Of a stretch of 36,316 nucleotides of DNA, positions 14,977 through 22,808 are shown in pieces. Below the pieces are notes generated by a model. The model made no database searches, was not told the DNA's origin, and worked only from the letters and a program-made list of their open reading frames with translations. The translations under genes and the position numbers were made by a program. The DNA comes from Actinoplanes oryzae (lineage in GTDB: Bacteria > Actinomycetota > Actinomycetes > Mycobacteriales > Micromonosporaceae), in NCBI RefSeq assembly GCF_030757795.1, contig NZ_JAUQWH010000085.1:1-36316 (forward strand). Reading direction: 5' to 3'. Numbering within the stretch: position 1 is the first letter of the stretch; every line of letters begins with the position of its first letter.

Positions 14977-16375
14977 GAAGCATCTCCGCCACGAGGAACG
15001 CCAGCTCGAGGCTCTGCTGGGTGTTGAGGCGGGGGTCGCACGCGGTCTCGTAGCGGTCCGGCAGGTCGAGGTCCTCGATGCCCTGCGCGCCGCCCAGGCA
15101 CTCGGTGACGTCCTCGCCGGTCAGCTCGACGTGGATGCCGCCCGGGTGGGTGCCCAGCCCGCGGTGCACCTCGAAGTAGCCGAGCACCTCGTCCACGATC
15201 CGGTCGAAGTGCCGGGTCTTGTAGCCGTTGGACGACTCGTGCGTGTTGCCGTGCATCGGATCGCACTGCCAGACGACCTTGGCGCCGGCGGCGTGCACCT
15301 TCTCCACGATGGGCGGCAGGGCGTCGCGCACCTTGCCGTTGCCCATCCGACTGATCAGCGTGAGGCGGCCGGGGATGTTCTCCGGGTTCAGCTTCTCGCA
15401 CAGCTCGATCGCGGTCTCCGGCGACGTGCCGGGGCCGAGCTTGACGCCGATCGGGTTGGCGATGCGGCTGATGAAGTCGATGTGCGCGTGGTCCAGCTGC
15501 CGGGTGCGCTCGCCGATCCAGAGGAAGTGACCGCTCAGCCCGTACGCCCGGCCGTCCGACACCCGGGTCAGCGCCCGGTCGTACTCCAGCGCCAGCGCCT
15601 CGTGCGAGCAGTAGAGGCTGACCGTGCGCAGGGCCTCGTCGTCGGTCATGCCGCAGGCGCGGATGAAGTCGAGCGCGCGGTCGATCTCGCGGGCGACGGC
15701 CTCGTAGCGCTCGCCGGCCCGCGACGACCGGACGAAGTCCTTGTTCCAGGTGTGCAGGCTGGCCAGGTCGGCGAGGCCGCCCGAGAGGTACGCGCGCAGC
15801 ATGTTCATCGCGGCGGCGCTGTTCGCGTACGCCCGGATCATGCGCTGCGGGTCGGCGACGCGCGCCGCCTCGGTGGCCTCCAGCGAGTTGATCAGGTCGC
15901 CCCGGTAGGCCGGCAGCCCGAGCGAGTCGGTGGCCGACGAGCGCGGCTTGGTGTACTGCCCGGCGACGCGGGCCACCTTGACCACGGGCATCGAGGCCCC
16001 GTACGTGAGCACGACCGCCATCTGCAGCAGCGTGCGCGCGTTGGCGAGCAGGTGGCTCTCGGTGTTGCCGTCGAAGGTCTCGGCGCAGTCGCCGCCCTGC
16101 AGCAGGAAGGCGCGGCCCTCGCACACCTCGGCGAGCTTGTGCCGCAGCTGGTCGACCTCGTAGGGCGCCACGATCGACGGCACGTTGCCCAGGATCTTGC
16201 AGACGTCGGCGACCTCGGCCATGTCCTGCCACGGGGGCATCTGCACCCGGGGCAGCTCACGCCATCGGTCCAGGCCGAGCGCGGCGTCCTCGGCCGAGTC
16301 GGTGGACGGGCGGGAGGTCTGCAGGGCCGTCGCCCCGAGGCCGGGATGACTGAGCTGATGCCACTCACGGTGCAT
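14969..16375 (-). CDS. aroG: Class II 3-deoxy-7-phosphoheptulonate synthase
   Basis: 468 residues, plant-like class II DAHP synthase, the first shikimate-pathway enzyme (phosphoenolpyruvate plus erythrose 4-phosphate). Diagnostic segments: LLQGGDCAETFDGNT with the metal-binding Cys, VVKVARVAGQYTKPRSS, SHFLWIGERTRQLDHAH region (read GHFLWIGERTRQLDHAH), GVKLGPGTSP, VVWQCDPMHGNTHESSNGYK, HRGLGTHPGGIHVELTGEDV and YETACDPRLNTQQSLELAF. In M. tuberculosis AroG (Rv2178c) also lies close to pknL. The ATG at 16375 is 7 nt after TAGGCT, indicating a leaderless mRNA. Confidence 0.97.
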   Translation of the reverse strand: MHREWHQLSHPGLGATALQTSRPSTDSAEDAALGLDRWRELPRVQMPPWQDMAEVADVCKILGNVPSIVAPYEVDQLRHKLAEVCEGRAFLLQGGDCAETFDGNTESHLLANARTLLQMAVVLTYGASMPVVKVARVAGQYTKPRSSATDSLGLPAYRGDLINSLEATEAARVADPQRMIRAYANSAAAMNMLRAYLSGGLADLASLHTWNKDFVRSSRAGERYEAVAREIDRALDFIRACGMTDDEALRTVSLYCSHEALALEYDRALTRVSDGRAYGLSGHFLWIGERTRQLDHAHIDFISRIANPIGVKLGPGTSPETAIELCEKLNPENIPGRLTLISRMGNGKVRDALPPIVEKVHAAGAKVVWQCDPMHGNTHESSNGYKTRHFDRIVDEVLGYFEVHRGLGTHPGGIHVELTGEDVTECLGGAQGIEDLDLPDRYETACDPRLNTQQSLELAFLVAEMLRG

Positions 16376-16382
16376 GACGTAG

Positions 16383-16388
16383 AGCCTA
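16383..16388 (-). promoter_or_regulatory. -10 element of aroG
   Basis: TAGGCT on the minus strand, 7 nt before the aroG ATG; no ribosome binding site in between. No convincing -35 box. Confidence 0.5.
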
Positions 16389-16399
16389 TCCAGTGACGG

Positions 16400-16431
16400 A
16401 AAAGGGGCGCCGGGTGACCACCCGGCGCCCC
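16400..16431 (-). terminator. Intrinsic terminator of the chitinase gene
   Basis: GGGGCGCCGGGTG (16404-16416) pairs perfectly with CACCCGGCGCCCC (16419-16431); in practice a 12-bp stem with a GACC-type tetraloop. On the minus strand it is followed by TTTTCC, a short U tract, so it acts for the chitinase transcript running toward aroG. Confidence 0.8.
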
Positions 16432-16497
16432 GTCATGTGGAATTCGTCTTCAGTCGTGTTCGGGTGGTGGTGGGGCGGTTGGACGGGGGGATCAGAT

Positions 16498-17970
16498 CTA
16501 GTTGAGGCCGTTCTTGATGGCCGTGATCAGCTCTCCGTTGCTCGTGTCGCCGGAGAACTCCCAGAAGAAGGCGCCGCCCAGACCCTGCTGCTTGGCGTAC
16601 GTCATCTTCGTCCCGATGGTGGCCGGGGTGTCGTAGCCCCACCAGTTGCTGCCGCACTTGGCGTAGGCGGTGCCGCCGATCGTGCCGGTGGCCGGGCAGG
16701 TGTTCTTGAGCACCTTGTAGTCCTCGATGCCCTGCTCGTACGTGCCGGGGGCCGCGCCGGTCGCCGTGCCGCCGGGAGCCGACTGCGTGACGCCCGTCCA
16801 GCCGCGGCCGTAGAAGCCGATGCCCAGCAGGATCTTGTTCGCCGGGACGCCCTTGCCCTTGAGCTTCTGGATCGCGGCGTCGGACCAGAAGCCCTGCGTC
16901 GGGATGCCGGCGTAGGAGGTCAGCGGCGAGTGCGGCGCGGTCGGGCCCTGCGGGTTGAAGGCGCCGTAGTAGTCGTAGGTCATCGGGAAGACCAGGCTGA
17001 GCTTGCTGATGCCCGACGCGTAGTCGGCCGCGTCCAGCTTGCCGCCGGTGCTGCCGTCGGCCGAGATGGCCGAGGTGACCAGGAAGTTGGAGCCGAACTT
17101 GGTGCGCAGGGCGGAGACCACGTTGTTGTACGAGGCCGGGCCGCTGCTGTCACAGGAGAGCCCGCACGCGTTCGGGTACTCCCAGTCGACGTCGATGCCG
17201 TCCCACAGGCCGGCCCAGCGGCTGTCGTTGAGCAGGCTGTAGCAGGAGTTGGCGAAGGCGGTCGGGTTCGCGGCCGCCTGGGTGAAGCCGCCGGACCAGG
17301 TCCAGCCGCCGAAGGACCAGATCAGCTTGATGTTCGGGTACGCGGCCTTCAGCTTCTTGAGCTGGTTGAAGGAGCCACGCAGCGGCTGGTCCCAGGTGTC
17401 GGCGACGCCGTCCACACTGTCCGCCGCGGTGTACGCCTTCTCGTAGTCGGCGTAGCTGTCACCGATGCTGCACTGACCGTTCGTGGTGTTGCCGAACGCG
17501 TACAGGATGTGCGTGAGCTTGCTCGCCGAGCCGCTCGTCACGAGGTTCTTGACGTGGTAGTTGCGTCCGTAGACGCCCCACTCGGCGAAGTAACCCACCA
17601 CGTTCTTGCCCGCCGTGCCGGGGGGCGGGGTCGTCGGGTTCGTGGTGGGCGGGGTGGTCGGGGACGTGGTGGGCGGAGTGGTGGGCGGCGTCGTGGGGGT
17701 CGTGCCGCCGTCGCAGGTGCCGTTGTCGGCCCAGACGTCCCACTGGCCGCTGTGCGTGGCCGGGGACTCGTTCTGGGTCCACCACTTCGCGGTGTAGTTG
17801 TGCCCGTTCTGCGAGGCCTGGTTGCCGTTGGTGTAGGTGGCCGTCGCGCTCCAGGCGGAGGCGCAGGCCGCCGCGGCCGAGGCCGAGGGTGCCGACACGA
17901 GCGGCACCACGGCGACGGCGACTGCCGCGATCGCACCGGCCCAGAGGGCGCGGCGGGGGGATGTGGTCAC
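16498..17970 (-). CDS. Secreted GH18 chitinase with N-terminal chitin-binding module
   Basis: 490 residues from the GTG at 17970, chosen because GAGGAG lies 7 nt upstream; an in-frame ATG at 18006 falls inside the inverted repeat of the promoter region. Order: signal peptide (SPRRALWAGAIAAVAVAVVP ending near ASAAAA), a CBM5/12-like module with the aromatic residues of WSATATYTNGNQASQNG and AKWWTQNESPATHSGQWDVW, a Thr/Pro linker, then a GH18 barrel. Catalytic motif DGIDVDWE is present with the proton donor Glu264; SFGGW, MTYDYYGAF and the terminal GGAFFWEFSGD strand are also visible. It hydrolyses chitin outside the cell. Monocistronic, with its own terminator and a clear promoter. Confidence 0.96.
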   Translation of the reverse strand: MTTSPRRALWAGAIAAVAVAVVPLVSAPSASAAAACASAWSATATYTNGNQASQNGHNYTAKWWTQNESPATHSGQWDVWADNGTCDGGTTPTTPPTTPPTTSPTTPPTTNPTTPPPGTAGKNVVGYFAEWGVYGRNYHVKNLVTSGSASKLTHILYAFGNTTNGQCSIGDSYADYEKAYTAADSVDGVADTWDQPLRGSFNQLKKLKAAYPNIKLIWSFGGWTWSGGFTQAAANPTAFANSCYSLLNDSRWAGLWDGIDVDWEYPNACGLSCDSSGPASYNNVVSALRTKFGSNFLVTSAISADGSTGGKLDAADYASGISKLSLVFPMTYDYYGAFNPQGPTAPHSPLTSYAGIPTQGFWSDAAIQKLKGKGVPANKILLGIGFYGRGWTGVTQSAPGGTATGAAPGTYEQGIEDYKVLKNTCPATGTIGGTAYAKCGSNWWGYDTPATIGTKMTYAKQQGLGGAFFWEFSGDTSNGELITAIKNGLN

Positions 17971-17993
17971 GGGGCGTCTCCTCGGAACAATTA

Positions 17994-18051
17994 GGAAACT
18001 TTCCAAAGGGAAGTTGAAGAGACGGTAGTCACATCAATGAACATCAGTCAA
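17994..18051 (-). promoter_or_regulatory. Chitinase promoter and inverted repeat
   Basis: Minus strand -35 TTGACT (18051-18046), 18-bp spacer, -10 TACCGT (18027-18022). Downstream of the expected transcription start lies GGAAA-C-TTTCC (17994-18004), an 11-bp inverted repeat placed 24 nt before the GTG start. It could be a repressor site in the leader. Confidence 0.55.
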
Positions 18052-18130
18052 GACTGTGAATGCGGATTACTCGCGGTCGTAACTTTGGCCGCCAGGGAGC
18101 CACAGCGTGCACTCACGTACGCACTGCGCG

Positions 18131-18136
18131 TAGTCT
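18131..18136 (+). promoter_or_regulatory. -10 element of the glutathione peroxidase gene
   Basis: TAGTCT, 6 nt before the ATG at 18143, with no ribosome binding site; predicted leaderless. Confidence 0.45.
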
Positions 18137-18142
18137 GCCGTC

Positions 18143-18604
18143 ATGACCATCCACGACGTCGACATCAATGCCCTCACGGGCGGTTCCGCCGATCTGGGAC
18201 GCTACCGCGGCAGCGTCGTCCTGGTGGTCAATGTGGCCTCCCGCTGCGGCCTGACTCCCCAGTACGAGGGCCTGCAGAAGCTCTACGACTCCTACCGCGG
18301 CCGTGGCCTCGTCGTGCTCGGCGTCCCGTGCAACCAGTTCGCCGGCCAGGAGCCCGGCACGGCCGCCGAGATCGAGGAGTTCTGCCAGGTCAACTATGGC
18401 GTGAGCTTCCCGCTCACGGAGAAGGTGGACGTCAACGGCCCCGGCCGGCACCCGCTCTACCGCTTCCTGATCGGCGACGGCCCGGACATCCAGTGGAACT
18501 TCGAGAAATTCCTGATCGGGCCGGACGGGACGGTGACCGCGCGCTTCGGCCCCCGCACCGAGCCCGCCGAGCTCGCCCCCGCGATCGAGCAACTCCTCCC
18601 ATGA
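18143..18604 (+). CDS. Glutathione peroxidase family protein (thioredoxin-type)
   Basis: 153 residues. Catalytic residues are C35 (VNVASRCGLTPQY), Q65 in GVPCNQFAGQEPG, and W118-N119 in IQWNFEKFLI. The peroxidatic residue is Cys, not selenocysteine. C81 (EEFCQVNYGV) sits where the resolving cysteine of thioredoxin-dependent homologues is found; actinomycetes usually lack glutathione, so thioredoxin or mycothiol-linked reduction is more likely. It detoxifies peroxides in the cytoplasm. The stop TGA overlaps the ATG of the DUF429 gene. Confidence 0.94.
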   Translation: MTIHDVDINALTGGSADLGRYRGSVVLVVNVASRCGLTPQYEGLQKLYDSYRGRGLVVLGVPCNQFAGQEPGTAAEIEEFCQVNYGVSFPLTEKVDVNGPGRHPLYRFLIGDGPDIQWNFEKFLIGPDGTVTARFGPRTEPAELAPAIEQLLP

Positions 18605-19278
18605 GCATCCACGTGATCGGCGTCGACGCCTACGCCCTGGGCTGGGTGGGCGTCGAGCTGCGCGACGGCCAGTTCGGCCGGGCCATGCTGGCCTCCACCC
18701 TGTACGAGATCGTGGCGGGCAGCTCCGGCGCGGCCGTCATCGGCGTGGACATCCCGCTCGGCATGTTCCCCGACCGCTGGCGCGCCGCCGACACCCTCGC
18801 CGCCGACACCCTCGGCCCCCGCCGCAGCAGCGTCTTCCGGGTGCCGCCGCGCGCGGTGTGGCAGGAGACCGACTTCGCGGCCGCCAACCGGGTCTGCCGC
18901 GAGCTCACCGGCTCCGGCCTGAGCCGCCAGTCCTGGGCGCTGCGCCCCAAGCTGCTCGAGGCCAACGCCATCTGGGAGCGGCACCCGGGGCTGCTCTTCG
19001 AGGCCCACCCGGAGGTGTCGTTCCGCGAGATGGCGGGCGAGCCCCTCACGTACGCCAAGAAGACCTGGAGCGGCCAGGCCCGCCGCCGCGAGCTGCTGGC
19101 CAAGCACGGCATCGTCCTGCCCGACCACCTGGGCCCGGCCGGCCAGGCGCCGCCGGACGACATCCTCGACGCCGCCGCGGTCGCCTGGACCGCCAACCGC
19201 ATGGCCAACGGCACGGCCGCCAGCCACCCGAGCCCGCCCGAACAGAGCGACGGCGCCCAGGTCGCCATCTGGTACTGA
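18601..19278 (+). CDS. DUF429 domain protein
   Basis: 225 residues from the ATG at 18601, which overlaps the TGA of the peroxidase gene (ATGA). Recognisable family patterns are VIGVDAYALGWVGVELRDG at the start, AVIGVDIPLGMF, PRRSSVFRVPPRAVW, SWALRPKLLEAN, EAHPEVSFREMAG and PPDDILDAAAVAWTA. The Asp residues at the ends of strands (GVDAY, GVDIP, DDILDA) suggest an RNase H-like fold with an acidic site, which is inference; no activity is established for the family. Coupling suggests a role alongside the peroxidase, possibly stress related. Confidence 0.85.
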   Translation: MSIHVIGVDAYALGWVGVELRDGQFGRAMLASTLYEIVAGSSGAAVIGVDIPLGMFPDRWRAADTLAADTLGPRRSSVFRVPPRAVWQETDFAAANRVCRELTGSGLSRQSWALRPKLLEANAIWERHPGLLFEAHPEVSFREMAGEPLTYAKKTWSGQARRRELLAKHGIVLPDHLGPAGQAPPDDILDAAAVAWTANRMANGTAASHPSPPEQSDGAQVAIWY

Positions 19279-19342
19279 CCGGGCGCGGCTCAGGCCCTCC
19301 GCGTGGCGATCCTGCGGGCGCCGCCCTGACTGCTGGGCGCCG

Positions 19343-20143
19343 TCAGGCGCTCTGGGCGGCGATCTCGCGGGCGCGGTCGCGGGCGGCCTCGAGGGCGGCG
19401 AGGAGGGCCGCGCGGACGCCGTGGTTCTCCAGCTCGCGGATCGCGGAGATGGTCGTGCCCGCCGGGGAGGTCACGGCCTCGCGGAGCTTGACCGGGTGCT
19501 CGCCGGAGTCGCGGAGCATCACCGCCGAGCCGATCGCGGTCTGCACGATGAGCTCGTGGGCGACCTGGCGCGGCAGCCCGAGCAGGATGCCGGCGTCGAT
19601 CATGGCCTCGACGAGCAGATAGAAGTACGCCGGACCCGAGCCGGACAGCGCCGTCACCGCGTCCTGCTGCGACTCGGGGACGCGGATGGTCGAGCCGAGC
19701 GGCTGGAACATCTCCTCGGCGATCGCCAGGTGCTCGCCGGTCGCGTGCGGGCCGGCGGAGATCGCGGTCATCGCCTGGTCGACCAGGGCCGGGGTGTTGG
19801 TCATGACCCGGACGACCGGGGTGCCCCCGGGCAGCCGGGCGGCGAAGAAGCTCGTGGGCAGGCCGGCGCAGAGCGAGACGATCAGCTTGCCCGCGGGCAC
19901 CTGGGGGCCGACCTCGTCCAGCAGCGTCCCGGCGTCCTGGGGCTTGACGGCGATCGCCAGGATGTCCGCCTCGGCGACGGCGGTGGCGTTGTCGACGACG
20001 CGGACGCCGTAGCGGTCGGCCAGCTCCTTGCCGCGCTCGGCCCGGCGGGCCGTGACCAGGATCTGGTCGGCGGGGCGGCCCGCGCGCAACAGCCCGGAGA
20101 CGACCAGTTCGCCGATCTTGCCGGCGCCGATGACTGCGATCAT
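19343..20143 (-). CDS. proC: Pyrroline-5-carboxylate reductase
   Basis: 266 residues from the ATG at 20143, which has GGGAG 5 nt upstream (a GTG at 20149 is too close to it). Last step of proline synthesis: NAD(P)H reduction of pyrroline-5-carboxylate. N-terminal Rossmann motif MIAVIGAGKIGELVVSGLL, then ILAIAVKPQD, LIVSLCAGLP, VVRVMTNTPALV, and the C-terminal dimer region DAVTALSGSGPAYFYLLVEA and LREAVTSPAGTTISAI. The reductase lies downstream of the phosphofructokinase gene behind a strong stem-loop, so it may be transcribed separately. Confidence 0.96.
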   Translation of the reverse strand: MIAVIGAGKIGELVVSGLLRAGRPADQILVTARRAERGKELADRYGVRVVDNATAVAEADILAIAVKPQDAGTLLDEVGPQVPAGKLIVSLCAGLPTSFFAARLPGGTPVVRVMTNTPALVDQAMTAISAGPHATGEHLAIAEEMFQPLGSTIRVPESQQDAVTALSGSGPAYFYLLVEAMIDAGILLGLPRQVAHELIVQTAIGSAVMLRDSGEHPVKLREAVTSPAGTTISAIRELENHGVRAALLAALEAARDRAREIAAQSA

Positions 20144-20159
20144 GTGCACTCCCTGCGGA

Positions 20160-20181
20160 GGGGCGGGCCGGAGCCCGCCCC
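20160..20181 (-). terminator. Stem-loop between the phosphofructokinase gene and proC
   Basis: GGGGCGGGC (20160-20168) and GCCCGCCCC (20173-20181), 9-bp perfect stem with CGGA loop, 8 nt after the pfk stop codon and just ahead of the proC ribosome binding site. No U tract, so it could terminate, attenuate or stabilise the upstream mRNA. Confidence 0.55.
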
Positions 20182-20188
20182 GGACGGC

Positions 20189-21217
20189 TCAGCTGCCGAA
20201 GAAGACCTCGGCCTCTTCGTACCGCGACAAAGGTACGGTCTTCAGCTCGCCCGTGCCCTCGATGAGCGGCACGCGCACGATGTCCGTCCCGCGCAGCGCC
20301 ATCATCTTGCCGAAGTCGCCCTCGTGGACGGCGTCGATCGCCTGCAGGCCGAAGCGCGTGGCGAGGACCCGGTCGAACGCCGACGGGGTGCCGCCGCGCT
20401 GGATGTGCCCGAGGACGACCGTGCGGGCCTCCTTGCCGGTCTTCTCCTCCAGCTGCTCGGCGAGCCACTGCCCGATGCCGCCGAGCCGGACGTGGCCGAA
20501 GGCGTCGAGGTCCTTGTCCTGGGTGACCATCTGGCCCTCGAGCGGCTGGGCGCCCTCGGCGACGACGACGATCGGGGCGTACTCGACCTGGAAGCGCTTG
20601 GTCACGTACGTGGCGACCTGCTCGACGTCGAAGTTGCGCTCCGGCAGCAGGATGACGTTCGCGCCGCCGGCCAGGCCCGCGTGCAGGGCGATCCAGCCGG
20701 CGTGCCGGCCCATGACCTCGACGACCAGCGTGCGGTGGTGCGACTCGGCCGTGGTGTGCAGCCGGTCGATGGCCTCCATCGCGATGTTGACCGCGGTGTC
20801 GAAGCCGAACGTGTAGTCGGTGGCGTTCAGGTCGTTGTCGATCGTCTTCGGGACGCCGACCACGTTGACGCCGAGATCGCCGAGCTGGGTCGCGACGCCG
20901 AGGGTGTCCTCGCCGCCGATGGCGACCAGCGCGTCGACACCCTGCTCGGCGAGGTTGGCCTTGATCTTCTCGACGCCGCCCTCGATCTTGAAGGGGTTGG
21001 TCCGCGACGAGCCGAGGATGGTGCCGCCGCGCGGCAGGATGCCCCGGACCTCCGCGATGCCGAGCGGCTTCGTCAGGCCCTCGAGCGGGCCCTTCCAGCC
21101 GTCCCGGAAACCGACGAACTCGTGTCCGTACGTGGCCACGCCCTTGCGGACCACGGCCCGGATCACCGCGTTGAGACCGGGGCAGTCGCCGCCCCCGGTG
21201 AGCACGCCGATGCGCAT
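20189..21217 (-). CDS. pfkA: 6-phosphofructokinase, pyrophosphate-type signature
   Basis: 342 residues from the ATG at 21217 (GGGAGG upstream). Family motifs: GVLTGGGDCPGLNAVIRAVV, GGEDTLGVA, PKTIDNDLNATDYTFG, MGRHAGWIALHAGLAGGANV and VLGHIQRGGTPSAFDRVLA. The positions that separate donors can be read in E. coli numbering without gaps: Asp104 (GGED) and Lys124 (PKTIDND). ATP enzymes have Gly104; Asp104 with Lys124 is the signature of pyrophosphate-dependent enzymes such as that of Amycolatopsis methanolica. It therefore probably runs reversibly on PPi in glycolysis and gluconeogenesis. Catalytic Asp127 is present. Confidence 0.93.
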   Translation of the reverse strand: MRIGVLTGGGDCPGLNAVIRAVVRKGVATYGHEFVGFRDGWKGPLEGLTKPLGIAEVRGILPRGGTILGSSRTNPFKIEGGVEKIKANLAEQGVDALVAIGGEDTLGVATQLGDLGVNVVGVPKTIDNDLNATDYTFGFDTAVNIAMEAIDRLHTTAESHHRTLVVEVMGRHAGWIALHAGLAGGANVILLPERNFDVEQVATYVTKRFQVEYAPIVVVAEGAQPLEGQMVTQDKDLDAFGHVRLGGIGQWLAEQLEEKTGKEARTVVLGHIQRGGTPSAFDRVLATRFGLQAIDAVHEGDFGKMMALRGTDIVRVPLIEGTGELKTVPLSRYEEAEVFFGS

Positions 21218-21305
21218 GATTGCTCGTCCTCCCTGATCGGGTCGCGAGAGGCCCGGCACCCTGCGAGGGGAACGGCCGGCGTCTGCGCCGGTCCGGGGCG
21301 GGCCG

Positions 21306-21319
21306 CAGTGCGCACTGTA
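21306..21319 (-). promoter_or_regulatory. Candidate pfkA promoter with palindrome
   Basis: TACAGT on the minus strand (21319-21314) is a plausible -10 about 100 nt before the pfkA ATG. It overlaps CAGTGCGCACTG (21306-21317), a perfect 12-bp palindrome at the expected transcription start. Confidence 0.35.
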
Positions 21320-21354
21320 GTCGGCCGACGACACCCGGACCACCGTCCACCCCG

Positions 21355-21855
21355 TTACAGGCGCACTGTTTCGTTCTCGCCCGCGTCCGGCGTCTTTCCG
21401 GTCACAGCCGCCTTCACGTAGCCCAGCAGGGTGACGACATTGGAGCTGTGCGCGGCCTCCCAGTACTCGGCGGTCTCGGCGGTGACCTTGACCAGCGTGA
21501 GGTTCGGGGTCTCGAGGCCGTCCGGGAACCACGCCTTGAGCAGCGGGTTCCACAGCTCCTTGGCCTTCGCCGGGTCGTCGGTCTGCACGGCCGCGCCGGC
21601 GACCGAGGTCCACGAGTGCTGCTTGGCGTCGCTGAACGACACGTTGACCTGCGGGTTGGTGCGGATCTGCGCCACGAGGTCGCTGTCGGAGTAGGTGAAG
21701 AACCAGAGATCCCCGTCGAACTCGACGTCCTGCAGCGCCATCGGCCGGCTCACGTGCCGCCCCTCGGCGGTCATGGTCGTGAGCATGCCGATCTTGGCAT
21801 CCTTCACCAGCTCCTTGAGCTTCTCGCGCTTCTCCTGCTCGGTGTGCTCAGCCAT
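21355..21855 (-). CDS. Pyridoxamine-phosphate-oxidase-fold protein (general stress protein type)
   Basis: 166 residues from the ATG at 21855, with AAGGAGAT upstream. The split beta-barrel flavin-binding fold is seen in KIGMLTTMTAEGRHVSRPMA, DVEFDGDLWFFTYSDSDLVA and NPQVNVSFSDAKQHSWTSVA, then GLETPNLTLVKVTAETAEYW. This matches the general-stress-protein-26-like branch rather than true PdxH. Members bind FMN, F420 or pyridoxal phosphate; the activity here is unknown. A 6-bp inverted repeat (CGTCGG and CCGACG, 21867-21884) lies directly upstream of the ribosome binding site. The 156-nt spacer to the Crp gene holds no other ORF. Confidence 0.88.
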   Translation of the reverse strand: MAEHTEQEKREKLKELVKDAKIGMLTTMTAEGRHVSRPMALQDVEFDGDLWFFTYSDSDLVAQIRTNPQVNVSFSDAKQHSWTSVAGAAVQTDDPAKAKELWNPLLKAWFPDGLETPNLTLVKVTAETAEYWEAAHSSNVVTLLGYVKAAVTGKTPDAGENETVRL

Positions 21856-22011
21856 GAGATCTCCTTCGTCGGTGTCACCCGACGTGGTTCCCGGGCGCGG
21901 AGCAGCGAAACAGCCCGCCGCGAGCAACCGGCCACGACCGGCGCGAAACCGCGGGCCATGGCCGGGGCGACGCCACGGGCCGGGATCGTCGCGACGCCGG
22001 CGGCGGGGGTC

Positions 22012-22704
22012 TCAGCGCTCGGCCATCCCGGCGCGGCGGCGCAGGGCGGAGACGTCGGTGACGACGATGCGCCGGCCCTCCGTGCGCAGCCAGCCGCGGG
22101 TGGCGAAGGAGCCGATCGCCTGGTTGACGCTCTGCCGCGAGCCGCCGGCCATCTCGGCGAGCTGGCTCTGGTTGAGCTCGATGGTGATCATCGGGGCCTG
22201 GCTGTCCCCCGCGAGGCGGACGAGGGTCTTGGCGACGCGGCCGGGCAGGTCGAGGAAGACGTGGTCGGCATTCTGCTCGGTGAGCCGGCGGATGAGGCCG
22301 CCGACCGAGCGCATCACCGCGTCGAGGATGCGCGGGTTGGAGTGGACCAGGTCCATGAAGGCCACCCGGGAGAGGGCGAGCGCCTGGCTGTCCTCGATGG
22401 CCTCCGCGCTGGCCGAGCGGGTCGAGGCGTCCAGGAGGGACACCTCGCCGAGGACGTCGGGCGGGCGGACCACCGTCAGCACCGCGCGCTCGCCGGTCGG
22501 GGCGGTGCGGAAGACCGCGATGGCGCCGCGGCGCAGGACGATCAGGGAGTCGCCCGGGTCGTGCTCGACGAACAGGATCTGGCCCTTGCGATAGGTGCGC
22601 GGCACGGCTGCGGCGATGACCCGCTGGCGCACGTCGGGCTCGAGCCCGGCGAACATCTCCACACCCGTCAGCGCGTCTCCCGGCTCCGGCAGCCGATGAT
22701 CCAC
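22012..22704 (-). CDS. Crp/Fnr-family transcriptional regulator
   Basis: 230 residues from the GTG at 22704. Cyclic-nucleotide-binding beta-roll at about 15-125 (VFAGL-like start MFAGLEPDVRQRVI, YRKGQILFVEHDPGDSLIVL, VRPPDVLGEVSLLDASTRSA), dimer helix, and a Crp-type HTH near 175-215 (ELNQSQLAEMAGGSRQSVNQ then AIGSFATRGWLRTEGRRIVV). No Fe-S cysteines are seen, so it is Crp-like rather than Fnr-like; the phosphate-binding GE(V/L)SLLDASTRSA segment departs from the RTA consensus of E. coli Crp, so cAMP binding is uncertain. Two small ORFs precede it on the same strand, the nearer stopping 2 nt before its start. Confidence 0.92.
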   Translation of the reverse strand: MDHRLPEPGDALTGVEMFAGLEPDVRQRVIAAAVPRTYRKGQILFVEHDPGDSLIVLRRGAIAVFRTAPTGERAVLTVVRPPDVLGEVSLLDASTRSASAEAIEDSQALALSRVAFMDLVHSNPRILDAVMRSVGGLIRRLTEQNADHVFLDLPGRVAKTLVRLAGDSQAPMITIELNQSQLAEMAGGSRQSVNQAIGSFATRGWLRTEGRRIVVTDVSALRRRAGMAER

Positions 22705-22706
22705 GG

Positions 22707-22808
22707 TCAGTCCTTCCCCCGGTCGGGACCGCCACGGGAACTGCTGTCCGCCGCCGGCCCCAAGGCGCGAACGATCACTCTTAGCATGCAGAGTGCCATC
22801 AACGCCAT
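22707..22808 (-). CDS. Small ORF directly upstream of the Crp gene (33 aa)
   Basis: ATG at 22808 has an excellent ribosome binding site (GGGAGG, 6 nt spacing). The peptide begins MALMALCMLRVIVRALGPAA and ends SSSRGGPDRGKD; the first 16 residues are hydrophobic with two Arg. It stops 2 nt before the GTG of the Crp-family gene, so it could couple Crp translation. Its start lies inside the last codons of the preceding small ORF (10-nt overlap). No homologue recognised. Confidence 0.4.
   Translation of the reverse strand: MALMALCMLRVIVRALGPAADSSSRGGPDRGKD

Noticed and set aside
19321..19347. Terminator between the DUF429 gene and proC
   Set aside because: Only a 6-bp stem overlapping the proC stop; too weak to call.
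19290..21350. 686-codon minus-strand ORF
   Set aside because: Out of frame with proC and the phosphofructokinase, which both show full family motifs.
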